Shown in pieces: positions 9,698 through 21,904 of a stretch of 64,000 nt of DNA (within the stretch, counting starts at the first letter, position 1; every line of letters begins with the position of its first letter). The notes beneath the pieces were generated by a model, which did no database searches, was not told the DNA's origin, and worked only from the letters and a program-made list of their open reading frames with translations. The stretch is from contig OY783194.1 in NCBI GenBank assembly GCA_963678675.1, positions 11,066,607 to 11,130,606 on the forward strand, read 5' to 3'. Origin of the DNA: Xiphydria camelus (taxonomy: Eukaryota; Arthropoda; Insecta; Hymenoptera; Xiphydriidae). A program made the translations under genes and the position numbers.

Positions 9698-11547
9698 CGC
9701 TCAATGTATAATTTGATTGGACTATAACGGTAATCGCGAATCGATACTAGATAGCAGAGAGTAAAGAGTCGAGAGTCGAGAGTCGAGCACACTGAATGCC
9801 TCACAAAGATATCACCGTACTATCGGCACTAGATATTCTCCTACGCCGGTAACCGCACTACCGGCGTTACATATTCTACTAAATTTGTAGCGAGCTCAAT
9901 TCGTCTCAGGAAATTCGGTTGCCGGATGCTACCGAATTTCCCAAGCATCCCCAGATACGATAGCTTAAATGATATCACTACGCGATCACACACGATCGAC
10001 GACTAATACGCGAAACAAAAAGATAAAGATACTATGATACTAACACACGGGTTCGCTACACTTCCACGCGATACACGATAAACGGTAGGCCTTTCAAGGG
10101 CAATACGATACGAAAAGGGACGAAAAGAATTACTATTCACGGCCACGTGTCGCTAATAAGGAACCGGCTTACCGGAAAAATTCCGTAGTTGACTGCTGGG
10201 CAGTTGACGTTTGGTCACACCGCTGGTCCGCACGAAAGAGGAAGAGTCCAGGGATCGCTTCGGTTCGTTAGGCGGAGAGAAGGCCCTTCCCTACTCTAGG
10301 AGTCCTTTACGCGATCTAATTGGTGATCGATTTCCCCCGCTGATTTGCATGCGTGACGCTGCTATTACCGCAGCGCGCCCGCTCCGTAGATCGCCAATCG
10401 AAGACAATATCGTCTTCCTTATTGGTTCGGATGCGTGCGCAGCTCGCTGGATTTCTTCGTGGCTCCGGAACTATCCCCTCACGGATGACTGCTTGATGAA
10501 TCCCTCCGGAACATTCCCCTGCGGGATCACACGGAGGATTCCGATACGGAGTTAGCCTTCGAAGATTCCTCCGGAACATTCCCCTGTGGGATCACGCGGA
10601 GAATCTCGATGCGACGCTAACTCCCAAGTGGTCCATCCGTGCCGAAGAAACGGGGTGCCTGTCTACACAGGTTACGTTCCTCGCCGGGTACGCTGCTCGT
10701 CTGCAAGTCCCAGTCCTGCGCCTGGCAGGGAAGTCGTAGGCATCTTGCTGCACGGCATCTGGCGCTCGTTGCAGCCCCTTGTCCTCCAGCTCCAGCGTCC
10801 TTGTAGCTCTATTTTAGTCTAACAGATCTAACTAGATACGGTAGTCGGTTCTAACAAAACTAATTCTTAACGCTCTAAATAATGCTCTGGGGATGGCGGA
10901 ACCGGCGGTGCGACGTGAGGGACTGCGTCACATTGTAACGTGCACGATTTGTAACGTTACACTACATATAAAATACCAGACCCCTACGTTTTTCTTTTTC
11001 TTTTTTTGTTACATTAAGGGGGTTTTACAGCAACAAAATGACGGATTTTTTCGTAAAAAATCGTTTTACTTCAAACACAACCACCAAACATTTAAAAATG
11101 GAAAAAAAATTAAAGAAAAACGTAAGGGTCTAAAAAAACATCTGTTTTAACTAAATGGCTTTGATTTTTTTATTTGAGATAATTCTACGCTGAAATATAG
11201 TGTCCACCACAAATCATCTTTTCTAAAAGGTGTCCTCGAAAATGCTTCGTCATCGGTTTATTTCTCAATATTATTCTACAAAAAATGACAAAATGTTCGA
11301 ATGATGCTTTGTAACATGCGAAACATTAGAATATATTTACTTCAACAATAGCTCTAAAAAAATTCGTAAACATAGAGTTATTTTCCACGCGTTAGACCCC
11401 CCCCCCCCCCCCCCCCCCAATAAAAAGGAATTTTACTGTAACTGCCCTTTATGCGCTTGTTCAATTCCTCCCCATTACTTTACACAACAGCTTTCAGATG
11501 GCGCCCTATTCACCTTGCACGGTCCCTATAGGTATGTGTATGTATAT

Positions 11548-11791
11548 GAAGGGTACAGGCTAAAAAGGGGGAATGTAAAAAAAACAAATTTACAGGACAG
11601 CAAATTTGCGCGCGGACATTCCCTTTATTTGCATGTTACGCTAAAATTTTAAACGTCTGTATCTCTTGACTGTACCTTTTTTTGCCTGTAATCCTTTGCA
11701 AGCTGAAAGAATGCGAAATTTTCAAGTAGATGGTGTAGAAATCACAAATTAACTAAAATGTGACATTCCCTCTTTTTAACCTGTACCCTTC
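11548..11791. mobile_element. 244-bp MITE with about 30-bp TIRs
   Basis: Ends are GAAGGGTACAGGCTAAAAAG and the inverse CTTTTTAACCTGTACCCTTC, with GGGAATGT and ACATTCCC just inside. ATAT flanks both ends. There is no coding capacity. The family is not recognised; TA/ATAT flanks suggest mariner-type mobilisation. Confidence 0.65.
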
Positions 11792-12956
11792 ATATGTATA
11801 CACTATCAAAAATATTTAAAAAGTGATACTCTCTCAAAAGGATTCCCATCTTAAGAATCCGCTTTTGATTTTGATGAAACTCGGTAAATTAGCAACTTGC
11901 ATGTATTTTGGTTCTTGGCTTAAAAAATAGAGTAAAAAATTACAATTTCAACGGTATATAAACTTATGGTGGGGTTACATGTCAGATACCTTCACAAATT
12001 TGAGTTAAACGTGTAGCGGTTGAAAGAGCCGCGCAAACAGCGAGAAGCAGGCGGATCGTATGTGTGACGTCACGCAACAGTAAAAGCGTGTAGGCCAACC
12101 ATACTGCGTTCTAGGTCGGGGCGTAATATTGGCGTTTGAGGCACGATTAATTAATTCTTTTTCTCTAATACAGTTACATATTATTAACCCTCCGTTGGTA
12201 AGGTGAAACAATGTAATGTGAAAATTGCATTTAGTTGGGGTATGACATACCCCACCTTACTAACGCGGGGTTAAAAAATACAGTGCTCCCTGGTTTTTAA
12301 AACATGATAGCTTCAATCAGTAAAATTTTCAAAGACAAAGAAAAATCATGCAAGTTCCTAAACGGTTGTTTATCAAAAGAAAAAAATGAGACCTATTTTT
12401 CTACAGCTATTTAAGTTTGGTTTAAAGTCTTGAATTAATCCTAAAGGATCTATGCTTCTGGAACATTTTTAGACGAAGCGAAATGCAATAAAAGCTTTCA
12501 CACAAAATGTTTAATTTTTAAAATCAAACTTTTGTTTGAAAATTTTTATTCCATCTTGTTTCGTTTCCGATATAACCAGCTCCACAGATTTGATCCATCT
12601 AAACTTACCTTTTAATTTAAGATAGGTACTATAAATATTTTCATACAAAGGTTATTCAGATTTTGAAATAAAAATATTTTTGTCTAAAAGATTCTACTAT
12701 GTCTCGCTTCGCTTAAAATACGGCATAACCCTTTTGAGTGTCTCATATTTTTTACCGGAACTGTAGGTTTAATGTTTATCTACAATGGCAAAAAAATGTC
12801 TCAAAATCTCTGAAACATACGGAAAAAGATTTTCTCAGTTTTTCTGAAATTTTTAGAATAATAGTTCCAGAGGGGAGGTTGAAACTTTCCATGAAAATCT
12901 CATATGAAACATTTTTTAATTCTTAACAAAACTGAAATTATCTGGATATACGAGTA
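11792..12956. other. AT-rich sequence with no feature seen
   Basis: No open frame with recognisable content, no clear terminal repeats and no tandem array. The minus ORF at 12005-12211 shows no domain. Confidence 0.5.
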
Positions 12957-14468
12957 TATGAGTCGTCTATTTTGAAAGTGGCCTAAGTCCATTTATACTT
13001 AAAAATTGAGATATTGAAGGGTTTCGTTTCAATACAATTAACCCTTCTGAAGTCGCGTGATGATCGTGGCCCCGCACTTTTTTTTTAAATCGCCATAATT
13101 TCTTAACTACTTCGATTTGAATGATCACCGGCTACATATTCCTTCATTGAAGTGTCGCGAATACGATACTTATAATAATATATATAATATATATATTAAA
13201 AAAATATATTAATGAAGCGTGAGACGGAAAATGCGGGGCCGTCCTCACTGCGACCAAATTCGTAATAGAAATTTGGTCTGTGACGTTGCCAGCGACAACG
13301 CAATGTAAGTCGTGTCTCGTCACTGATCGCCGTATGACGTGGCAACATCGCGCTCCGCAATACACGGACGGGACGGCTCTCAACATGCGACCAGGACGGC
13401 TATTCTGTAATTCCGGGGAGAGTGAGCGTACCTGGGAAGTGACCGTTCCACGGGTGAGACCTTCCCTCGCCCAGCTCATGCCCGACCGTTGAAACGTGTA
13501 CCTAAACAGCTATTCTCTAAGTGAGGAGCGGGCGATGTTCACTGGAAAAGCAAGGAGAGTGAAGGAATCACTATTCTGTAACTGCGGAAGCGCTCCCATC
13601 GCACGAAAACGGGTGAACTTACTTCTACTGGTCAAGACCGTGAGAAGCAGCCTGCTCCCCGGGAGAACGGCGACTCTAGCCTACCTACTTCTGCGCCAGC
13701 GTGCCGCAGTTTACAGTTTGTTAATTTGCGTGTTCCAACAAACGATACACAGTGGTCCGGCGATCTAAGCAAACGCGATCATGAGTATATTAATGAGTTA
13801 CATAACTGATTTGTGCGATGTAAATTTATGTCTTAGTTATAAAGATATACTGTTAAAAAAAAGACCAAAAATTAACCATATATTTATTCTACTATGATAA
13901 CGTAAATGGAACATAATAAAAAAATATATTAAACTGAAACATTCATTATTAAATGATATAAAATAATTCAAAAACATACTTATATATAAGAACTTTTTCC
14001 AGAGGTGGTAATAGGAAAAGTAGTTGGAAAAAATAATTTAACAAAAAGCACATTTCCCTAATGCTTACAATAAAAGTCAAAAGCAGCTTAATAATTAAAA
14101 AAGATATAGGTATTATACTGGTACCTAGTATTATTCCAAAATATGCATCCTTGAAAACGTACACTTATAAAACGTACCTGAAACCAAGCAAATTGTTTTA
14201 AATAGAGAAAATTGATTTCGTAACAATAAGACTGCGAAACCGTAAAAATTCAATACATTAAAATAGGACAAGAATGGCATGTAAAATGTTATATAATAAT
14301 CAAGGGCATGCTTCAAACTATAACTTAAACCAAAAAATGTACGTATCTGAACTTAGCATCATAGTAAGCAGTTATGAATATTATGGACTTTTGACCTATT
14401 TCAGAACCACTGTGCGATGGTCGGAATTCTGATTAACGATCCTTAGTAATTAGTATCACTGCGATATA

Positions 14469-14545
14469 CAGGGTGTAACAGAGTAAGTGTTACAACGTGA
14501 AACTGTAGATTCCTTATGAAAGAAGAAAAATCTTTCTCGCCATCG
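14469..14545. mobile_element. Left end of a CAGGGTGTAACAGAG-type MITE (partial)
   Basis: A 77-bp piece after TA at 14467-14468 is nearly identical to the left end of the complete copy at 15812-16242. It stops where the hairpin MITE at 14546 begins. Confidence 0.6.
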
Positions 14546-14871
14546 ATATACCGTATGTCCGCGATCATTTGAACCATAGGAAAATTGCGAGTTTTGCATG
14601 AGCACCCCTTTGGGACTCCTCGTCCAATAGAATCACCGGAGAAGCGTGAATGCGCATGCGTAGTCATCCGCGAGTGTGGCGTCGTCAGCAAGTTCAGATC
14701 GGTTATCGAAATAATCGATCTGAACTTGCTGACGACGCCACACTCGCGGATGACTACGCATGCGCATTCACGCTTCTCCGGTGATTCTATTGGACGAGGA
14801 GTCCCAAAGGGGTGCTCATGCAAAACTCGCAATTTTCCTATGGTTCAAATGATCGCGGACATACGGTATAT
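14546..14871. mobile_element. Near-perfect 326-bp hairpin MITE
   Basis: The sequence from ATATACCGTATGTCCGCG to its exact inverse folds on itself with arms of about 155 bp and a short AT-rich loop near 14703-14714. The same peptide is therefore encoded on both strands (14585-14938 plus and 14443-14832 minus), which marks these ORFs as artefacts. Its terminal motif is shared with position 6912. Confidence 0.85.
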
Positions 14872-15811
14872 GCAACACCTAGGAATAGTTGAAATAACCA
14901 GCTGTGGCATGTCCATAGCAGTACTTGTGGTACTTTGATCCATATTCTGGAGAAGCACACGATCGCTCGTGCTGGAAACTCCTTTGACGCAGCTCAGCTA
15001 CCGACAGAAGCCCGATATTTTTTCTTCAATAAAATATATATAATTTGAAAGGTGACAGTACAAGCTATATTTTGATGCCAATATAGATATTAATTTATTT
15101 CAATTATTTGCAAGTGAATCATAGTTCAACGGTACCTCACCGTGGTGTATGAATACTTTTTACCCCACTGTATTTTTCGAGTGGGCAAGGACGTCGTTGC
15201 TCGTCCCTGGCCATAAAAGGAGTTATGTTGCATCGAATGACGGTTCGATTCTTTGTACCTGGATAAGCCAGGTATTAAGTTAATCCGACCGGCCATCTAT
15301 TAGATTCGTCTTGTCTTCCCTTTACAAAGCTGATTTATTATTCTAAGTATAGCGGTATCTATTACAATAGGTATTGTGGGAAATGGCTTCTTCTGATGCG
15401 GTCGGTAATTACCCCTTCCCGAGCATGGTGCGGGACTGCGAGCGCACGTACAGCCTAGATTCGCCGAAAAATACCCTGTTCCGTTTCGTAGATTCCGATC
15501 CGAGAGTAGCTATAGATTTGCGAGGTATTTCTGACTGTGATACTATTAAACGGTTCGAAGCATTGTGTCGAATTCCGTTTATCGCGAGACGGAACAGCGA
15601 CCGATAGCAGAGTTAAGAGAGAATAAACTAAATGCGCTTTGAATTAGACAGGATGGTTAATACTTGACGGTAGGTTATAAATTAACAGTTTCTCCGCTCA
15701 TTATTTCTCGTTAGAATAGCAGTCCTAAATTAGTATAGAATATTCGAATTTACCGCTATAAAATAAAGTAACCCTTGAAGGTTATACGGGCTTTGGTGAA
15801 CGAGTTATATA

Positions 15812-16242
15812 CAGGGTGTAACAGAGTAAGTGTTACAACGTGAAACTGTAGATTCCTTGTGAAAAAAGAAAAAGATTTTTCCTCTTACAAAAATGTTCTG
15901 CGTGCTTTCGTTTTCGATATACAGGATGTCAAAGTTTTGAAAAAAAAATCGTTTTTCTTTAAACCTCGAACTATTTTTATCAGATTTGAGTGTTGACACC
16001 TAATAACAAGTAGTTCGTGGTTTAAATAAGGTAAAACGGGGTGAGTTGGCGAATGAAGTCGGCCCCTCGTTTCCATTTCTTTCCATAGAAACGAGGGGCC
16101 AACTCCATTCGCCAACTCACCCTGTTTTACCTTATATCGAAAACGACAGCCTGCAGAACATTTTTGTAAGAGGAAAAATCTTTTTCTTCTTTCATAAGGA
16201 ATCTACAGTTTCACGTTGTAACACTTACTCTGTTACACCCTG
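15812..16242. mobile_element. 431-bp palindromic MITE, CAGGGTGTAACAGAG ends
   Basis: Inverted ends CAGGGTGTAACAGAGTAAGT are flanked by TA (15810-15811 and 16243-16244). A second hairpin of about 105 bp (16029-16133, AAGGTAAAACGGGGTGAG and inverse) sits off-centre between TA dinucleotides and may be a nested MITE. There is no coding capacity; the TA flanks suit mariner mobilisation. Confidence 0.75.
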
Positions 16243-17596
16243 TATATCGCGGTGATACTAATTACTAAGGATCGTTAATCAGAATTCCGACCATCGCACA
16301 GTGGTTCTGAAATAGGTCAAAAGTCCATATTAATTCATAACTGTTTACTATGATGCTAAGTTCAGATACGTACATTTTTTGGTTTAAGTTATAGTTTGAA
16401 GCATGCTCTTGATTATTATATAACATTTTACATGCCATTCTTGTCCCATATTTTAATGTATTTAATTTTTACGGTTTCGCAGTCTTATTGTTACGAAATC
16501 AGTTTTCTCTATTTAAAACAATTTGCTTGGTTTCAGGTACGTTTTATAAGTGTACGTTTTCAAGGATGCATATTTTGGAATAATACTAGGTACCAGTATA
16601 ATACCTATATCTTTTTTAATTATTAAGCTGCTTTTGACTTTTATTGTAAGCATTAGGGAAATGTGCTTTTTGTTAAATTATTTTTTCCAACTACTTTTCC
16701 TATTACCACCTCTGGAAAAAGTTCTTATATACAAGAGTATATCTTTTTATAACTAAGACACAAATTTACATCGCACAAATCAGTTATGTAAGTCATTAAT
16801 ATACTCATGACCGCGTTTGCTTAGATCGCCGGACTACTGTGTATCGTTTGTTGGAACACGCTAATTAATCAACTGTAAACTGCGGCACACTGTCACAGAA
16901 GTAGATACATAGGTTAGAATCGCCGTCCCGACCAGACCGACCGAGCAGACCGATTCTCCCGGGAACTACGTTCACCCGATTTTCGTACTCCCGCAGTTAG
17001 AGAATAGCGACTAGGAGTCTCCTTACTTTTCCAGTGAACTCCGCCCACTTCTCACGGGAACAGGCTTTCACTCAGTTATAGAATAGCCGTCCTGGAACGT
17101 TGGGTGAAAAGGCCCGACCTCAGAAGGGTTAAAAATATACGTATAGGATACCAATGAATCATACTGCTTAAGTGTATCTAAAGGAGTTAAATTTATAGTT
17201 CTTATTAAAATAATGGCAATTATTAATTCAATAATACGCGTTTTCTTACCAAGAATGGACTTAAGCCACTTTCAAAGTTAACAACCAGATTCGTTATACA
17301 ATTTGAAAGAGCCCAAGTCCATTCAACATAATTTAAAATGCTTCAAATTGAAAGAACAATACTCAATTTATTTTATATATCTTTACAACACTTCAAAAAC
17401 ACAATTTATACAATTAAGAACATTTTTTAACTACCTAAATTACAAAACAATTTACTGCTCATTTACATTTTGTGTATGTGAGAGGGTTTTGAAGAAGTCA
17501 TGATGCTCCGGTGGTATATATATCGTAGTAAGCCCATTATGTCCTTGAATTTCGCTGTTGTAATTTGTCTTATATTTTTATAAAGTGGTGTCAATA

Positions 17597-18375
17597 CAGT
17601 AGAACCTCGCACTAGAGGAAAGCTCGGGGGATATTTCCGCTAGGTCGAATTCGTTAAAGCGTGAAGAAAAGCAGCAGGCGGTCGGACCCTCGGTGCCTCA
17701 ACAGTGTCGTATCAACGAACTGAGTAATCAAGTTTTTTCAAGTGTCATATTCTGTTATCCCTACATTGATGTTGTGATATACATTTTTTAACAATTAATA
17801 ATTACCTATAAATATATTTTCATGACAACAAATTTCTCATTGTAACAAAGAAACACTTTTAAAAATATTTTTCAAAAATCATAGTAATGTTCAATCTTAA
17901 TTTTAACTTAGAATTAAATGGAAAAAAAATTTCTTCTACATTTCAAAACATCTGACATTTCTTGGAATAAATGTACCTAAAAAATACAACAGAGTTTGAT
18001 GTGCTTATTATACAACTTGATAAGAATTGTATGAAAAATATCTTTTTATATTATCTATAATTTTCAGCAAACGGTTTTTGGAATATTATTAGATTCCATA
18101 ACAAATCGTCGTAGTTTAGAGAAATTAATTAGTTTTTAAGAACCAAAATATTTCCCTGAAAGAAAAATATGTTTACAGAGACACTTCAAAGTTTCAACGA
18201 AAACTGATTAAAATTTTCCTCCAACTGCTTGTCAGTAAGAAATACGGCACTGCTATGGAAAAGTGGAAATTATGGGACTCGATGGTCTACCTAGGAAGGT
18301 CCGGAACGTGCCTTTCGACCGATACGCTTCATTACAGTCCACTAGTGCGAATTCCTCTAGTGCGAGGTTCTACTG
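17597..18375. mobile_element. pogo/Tigger-like non-autonomous element
   Basis: Ends are CAGTAGAACCTCGCACTAGA and its inverse TCTAGTGCGAGGTTCTACTG, flanked by TA (17595-17596 and 18376-18377). CAGTAGAACCTCG-type ends with TA duplication are characteristic of pogo/Tigger elements. The 779-bp interior has no transposase, so it is a deletion derivative or MITE. Confidence 0.7.
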
Positions 18376-18553
18376 TACAATATTTTCGAACTTTCTTGGT
18401 CTACCCCGACGTGGTAATAAATCCAGGATTTTTAAATTTTCATTCTCATTCATTGATGTCTTATAGAAAATGTTATATGGTTCACTTCTCAAAAAACGCA
18501 TCCAACATATTTTTAACGAATTTATTGTTTTTCCGTTAGAATTCTTTACCCTT

Positions 18554-18934
18554 TTAAAAATTGCGTCTTCTAATAAATTTGTTGATACGAAATCCTCGTT
18601 TCATTTCATTTAGAATAAAGTTATTACCTTTCCGGCACTTTTTGATAATATAATAATCTTGGGGGACAAACAGTAAATTATTTTCCTTTAATAATATTTC
18701 TACCACGCCAAAATCTCTATCATTTGGTAAAAACGAATGTTCTGATATTAAAAATGTATGATCTATGATTTCCACATTATGTTCAACAGTTTGGGCAATT
18801 TTTAGCCACATTAAAGCTACTTTAATATTTCTATTTTGCCGTGCACATATATCACTGTAAGCTATAATGTGTTTTTCATGTCTTAAATGTTTAATATGGT
18901 TATCTATTGAATCTGTAATTTCTCCCCTTTGCAA
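18554..18934 (-). pseudogene. Fragment of a transposon-derived DDE-like protein
   Basis: An open stretch of 126 codons contains YSDICARQNRN near residue 26 and SFLPNDRDFG near residue 68. These blocks recur in a large family of uncharacterised insect proteins thought to be transposon-derived. The Asp residues in YSD and NDRD could be remnants of a catalytic core, but that is inference. Length is well short of such proteins and no splice partners were resolved. Confidence 0.5.
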
Positions 18935-20154
18935 ATCTGACTTATTAATCGACGGATAGCGGTATCGGTCAAAGTAGGTACTGCGGGAGACTGCTTATTT
19001 CTGATACGTTCGTGAATTAACCTTTTCGAGAAAGATACGGGGCTACAAGCGCATTTGCTGCCTAGATTCTCGATATATACCGTCCGCCCTATGTCGAGAT
19101 TGACCCGACATTAACGAGGTATATAGATCGCGGTGATACTCAGTATTAAGGATCGATATTCAGAATTCCGACTATCGTTTGTCGGAACAGATTGGACTTG
19201 GACCACTTTCAAAATTATGGTTTCAATTATTGAACTAACTCCGAAAACTTATGTGTCCAAAATTATCATATTTACTCTGAATATACTGAACCTCAAATAC
19301 TTTACTGTACATGTTGCATGTGCATGTTGTACATGTAACTACGGTCAACAAAAAATTATTGACAAATGGACTTAGGCCACTTTGAAAATGGACGGGTCAT
19401 ATGTGCTTCTAAAATTTCCTTGTGAATTTTAGAAAAAATCAGAGGATATAGTAAGGTTTCATTTATTTTTCTGAAGATTATTTAAACATTGAATTTCTCC
19501 GAAAATATCCGAATTTCTCTTATTAATTACAATTTGTCTACCTAATGGAAATCTTAGGAAGTGTTCATCCTACTGAAGATATTTTTTGCTATTTTTTTTT
19601 AAATTGAAAGCCTGAAAATTATTTTCAAAGTTTATAAATTAGACTATCAGTTTCTCAGCCAGTTTTCTCAATTATAGAGATTTTCAAAGAATATCAGTAA
19701 TCGCTCCGTTTCATAAATATCCTACTCAACATTTTTCTCATTTTGTTTGAGGAACATGCCAGAAACACGTATACAAAGTGAAATATCCTATCTCGATAAT
19801 GATTCTATTTTATATTTTGTCTATCATGTACAAGGGAAAAACATTTGTTTCATTTCATAAATGTTTCATGCAGTGGGTGTAAAAAGTAAAAGTAAAAAAG
19901 GGTGTATACTGTGAGTTTTCAGCTCATATCGTTCCGTATGGCCTTTGTTCAGATGCAACGTTTAAATAAATAGACCTACAGGATAGGTCATACACTGGAC
20001 CTTAATTTAGCACTGACAAATATTAATATTATGACGATATGGTTGCTATACTTATAATACCTTATGCCTAGTTTAAATTGGTCGAGTAGATGGGCAAGTA
20101 GAAGGCCGAGTGAAGAAAAGCAGGTTCACTCGACTAATAGGGGCTTTACACGAT

Positions 20155-20370
20155 GCTAGTAACTCGTACGAGTCACTGGGGCGAGTGTTTAACAGGGGAT
20201 AGTTCGGGGATAGTGGCGTCTACACGCTAAAATTGGTTTCTTAATGTGTAGACGCCACTCGCTAGTAACTCGTACGAGTCACTGGGGCGACTACTGGAAG
20301 CGAGTGTTTAACAGGGATAGTGGCGTCAACACGCTAAAATTGGTTTTTTAACGTGTAGACGCCCCCATCG
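20155..20370 (+). repeat. Two tandem copies of a 108-bp subterminal unit
   Basis: CTAGTAACTCGTACGAGTCA at 20155 recurs at 20263, each followed by AGTGGCGTC.ACACGCTAAA and GTGTAGACGCC. It lies directly inside the inner Harbinger end. Confidence 0.75.
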
Positions 20371-20565
20371 CGTGCGGAACTCGGGAGGGAAAACTCGAAA
20401 TTGCGGGCATTAAAAATCGCCCGAGAAGAAGCGGTAGATCGTCATTGGTAACACCCCAACGGGGGGCTCGATCGGAAAAGCCCGACTTTCCCTGTCTAGA
20501 TGCTTACACCCGACATTCCTTGTCTACGTGCTTTGGATTTTTATGTTAATATTTATTAGGAAAAA

Positions 20566-20723
20566 ATGCCCAAAATCGGCGAGCAAGAATTCTGTATCAA
20601 GCTTGTTAAAGCTGTTAAAAAGTATCCGTGTTTATATAATTATAAACTACCTGAATATTCGAGGAAAGATGTTATGGAAAAGGCATGGGTGGATGTGGCT
20701 AGCAGCGTGAAAGAAACAGAAAG
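20566..20723 (+). pseudogene. MADF-domain exon of a Harbinger-type element
   Basis: Starting at ATG 20566 the frame reads FCIKLVKAVKKYPCLYNY, then a YSRKDVMEKAW block, the hallmark spacing of a MADF (Myb/SANT-like) DNA-binding domain. The frame runs into AG|GTATTA at 20723, a plausible splice donor. Such proteins accompany Harbinger nucleases and bind the element ends. Only this exon remains; on the minus strand an ATG at 20913 opens a short acidic peptide (MSDDEDVPLFWY) that could be the start of a partner gene. Confidence 0.55.
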
Positions 20724-21904
20724 GTATTAAGATAATTAAAAAATAGTTATTTATTTAATGAGTTTGTCACTACGTAACAATGTTTCAGTACTGCTTTATA
20801 TGTTACAATGATATGTTACTGAATATACAGATATATCCATTCGTTTTAAACGCTTTTTTTTTGTAACGCTGCGTACGGTACCAAAACAAAGGTACATCTT
20901 CATCATCTGACATCTTGAAACCAACTGCGGGAAAAAATCACTTCGAAATCAATTTTGGTGAACGATAGCCAATTATTTTTAAGCACTTGGCAACAATTGC
21001 TTACGATATTCTTTTATCAAATCGCAATCGCGTCATTCCGGCGAACGAAGGGCCTAATCGGGGGAGGTTTTGGTGGGGAAAGTATTGGTGGGGGAACCAA
21101 CTCGTTCCAGTAAATAGGATTGCTTTCTATTCACTCGACTGGCATGGACACTCGCAGCGAGCACTCTACTGGCATACAGAAGACCAATTTACACGAGAAG
21201 AGTACTACAAGCGAGTACTCGGTTTTAGTGACTCGTACGAGTTACTAGCATCGTGTAACCGACCCATAATGTAAACGATTCGGCAAGTGAGTGAGTAGAG
21301 TGGTTAAGCAGGTAAGTAAGCGGTCGACTGAGGCGACCAATGTAAACGAGCCATTAACACAACACCATACACCATACTATCTGCAGACATTCATCTTATT
21401 GAATGCTTATGGATTATTCGTGAGAAGAAAAAAATGGAAAAGGAGTCATTTCATATAAAAACGACGAGTAGCATTTCCTCGCGGGCGTTTTTATACGAAA
21501 TGACTCCTTTTCCATTTTTTTCTCACGAATAATCCAGAGGTATTCAATAAGATAAATGTCTGCAGATAGGGGAGGTATGTAAAGTGTGTTTCAAAAGAGT
21601 ATGAACACCCTTAATTTTTGACGGATCGACCCTGTAGAGGGGTCAATGAAGCATAGTTTTGTCCCACACCGGTCCCCCTACATCTAAAAACATTATTTAA
21701 ATTGCAATTTGCCTTATGTCTTTCTACTCCCCGTCGAATAAACCCTCTTCTTTGCAACTTCTTCCTCAGCGGCCGTTTCAAAAGAGTATGAACACTGCTT
21801 TTTTTTACTAACGAGCATGAGCAAACACGACCAAACACGAACAAAAATTTAGTGAGACATCAAAGGACCCCCCCCCCCCCCTCCCCCCCTGGTTCTTTAT
21901 GACT

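Larger units (their letters stand above)
7764..10961. mobile_element. LTR-like element (probable solo LTR) with TG...CA ends
   Basis: The insert begins TGTAACGACGCTACC, ends AACGTTACA, and is flanked by CTAC on both sides (7760-7763 and 10962-10965). This is the four-base duplication and TG/CA termini expected of an LTR retrotransposon. Removing it restores the host MITE. No gag, pol, primer-binding site or second LTR is visible, so a solo LTR of about 2.1 kb (after subtracting the nested element at 8611-9697) is the simplest reading. A non-autonomous retroelement is the alternative. Confidence 0.55.
7493..11418. mobile_element. TTAA-flanked MITE, copy 1, split by an LTR-like insertion
   Basis: The two outer pieces (7493-7763 and 10966-11418) together match the uninterrupted inverted copy at 45134-45851. 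The left end is preceded by TTAA (7489-7492) and starts with a G-run followed by TAGGGTCTA. The right end is a 22-base C-run after GTTAGA, the inverse of the same terminus, and the right TTAA is not recognisable. TTAA target choice suggests piggyBac- or Kolobok-type mobilisation. There is no credible protein; ORFs in it are shared with copy 2 only because the DNA is. Confidence 0.7.
13042..17128. mobile_element. piggyBac-like palindromic element with very long TIRs
   Basis: Both ends are flanked by TTAA (13038-13041 and 17129-17132) and start CCCTTCTGA.GTCG, the CCC-starting terminus and TTAA duplication typical of piggyBac-type elements. The arms pair imperfectly for over a kilobase (for example 13740-14460 against 16250-16860). 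Within them, ATTCTGTAA..GCGG-type motifs recur near 13408 and 13573, with divergent counterparts in the right arm. There is no transposase gene. The centre has been invaded by the MITEs at 14469-14545, 14546-14871 and 15812-16242. ORFs on the arms (for example 13949-14164 and 16550-16756) are mirror images of repeat DNA. Confidence 0.65.
12957..19402. mobile_element. Possible outer DNA transposon enclosing nested elements
   Basis: The left edge (about 12960-12995) reads GTCGTCTATTTTGAAAGTGG then CCTAAGTCCAT. The right edge (19369-19402) carries the inverse, ATGGACTTAGGCCACTTTG then AAAATGGACGGG. Related GGACTTA.GCCACTTTCAAA motifs recur at 17257, 17306 (inverse) and 19194, as subterminal repeats would. 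Inside lie the TTAA element at 13042-17128, the pogo-like MITE at 17597-18375 and a transposase-like ORF at 18554-18934. The target duplication is unclear, so the boundaries are tentative. Confidence 0.4.
20065..21353 (+). mobile_element. PIF/Harbinger-like element, internally deleted
   Basis: Ends TGCCTAGTTTAAATTGGTCG and inverse CGACCAATGTAAACGAGCCA are flanked by TTA (20062-20064 and 21354-21356), the three-base target typical of Harbinger. A second concentric pair of ends (20140 and 21265) reads GGGGCTTTACACG / CGTGTAACCGACCC, with TTACACGATGCTAGTAACTC-like subterminal sequence and ATA flanks, so one such element may sit inside another. A MADF-type exon (20566-20723) supports the family. 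No nuclease gene remains beyond a possible minus-strand start near 20913. Confidence 0.6.

Noticed and set aside
14443..14938. Pair of near-identical proteins on opposite strands
   Set aside because: The DNA is a perfect hairpin, so both strands read alike.
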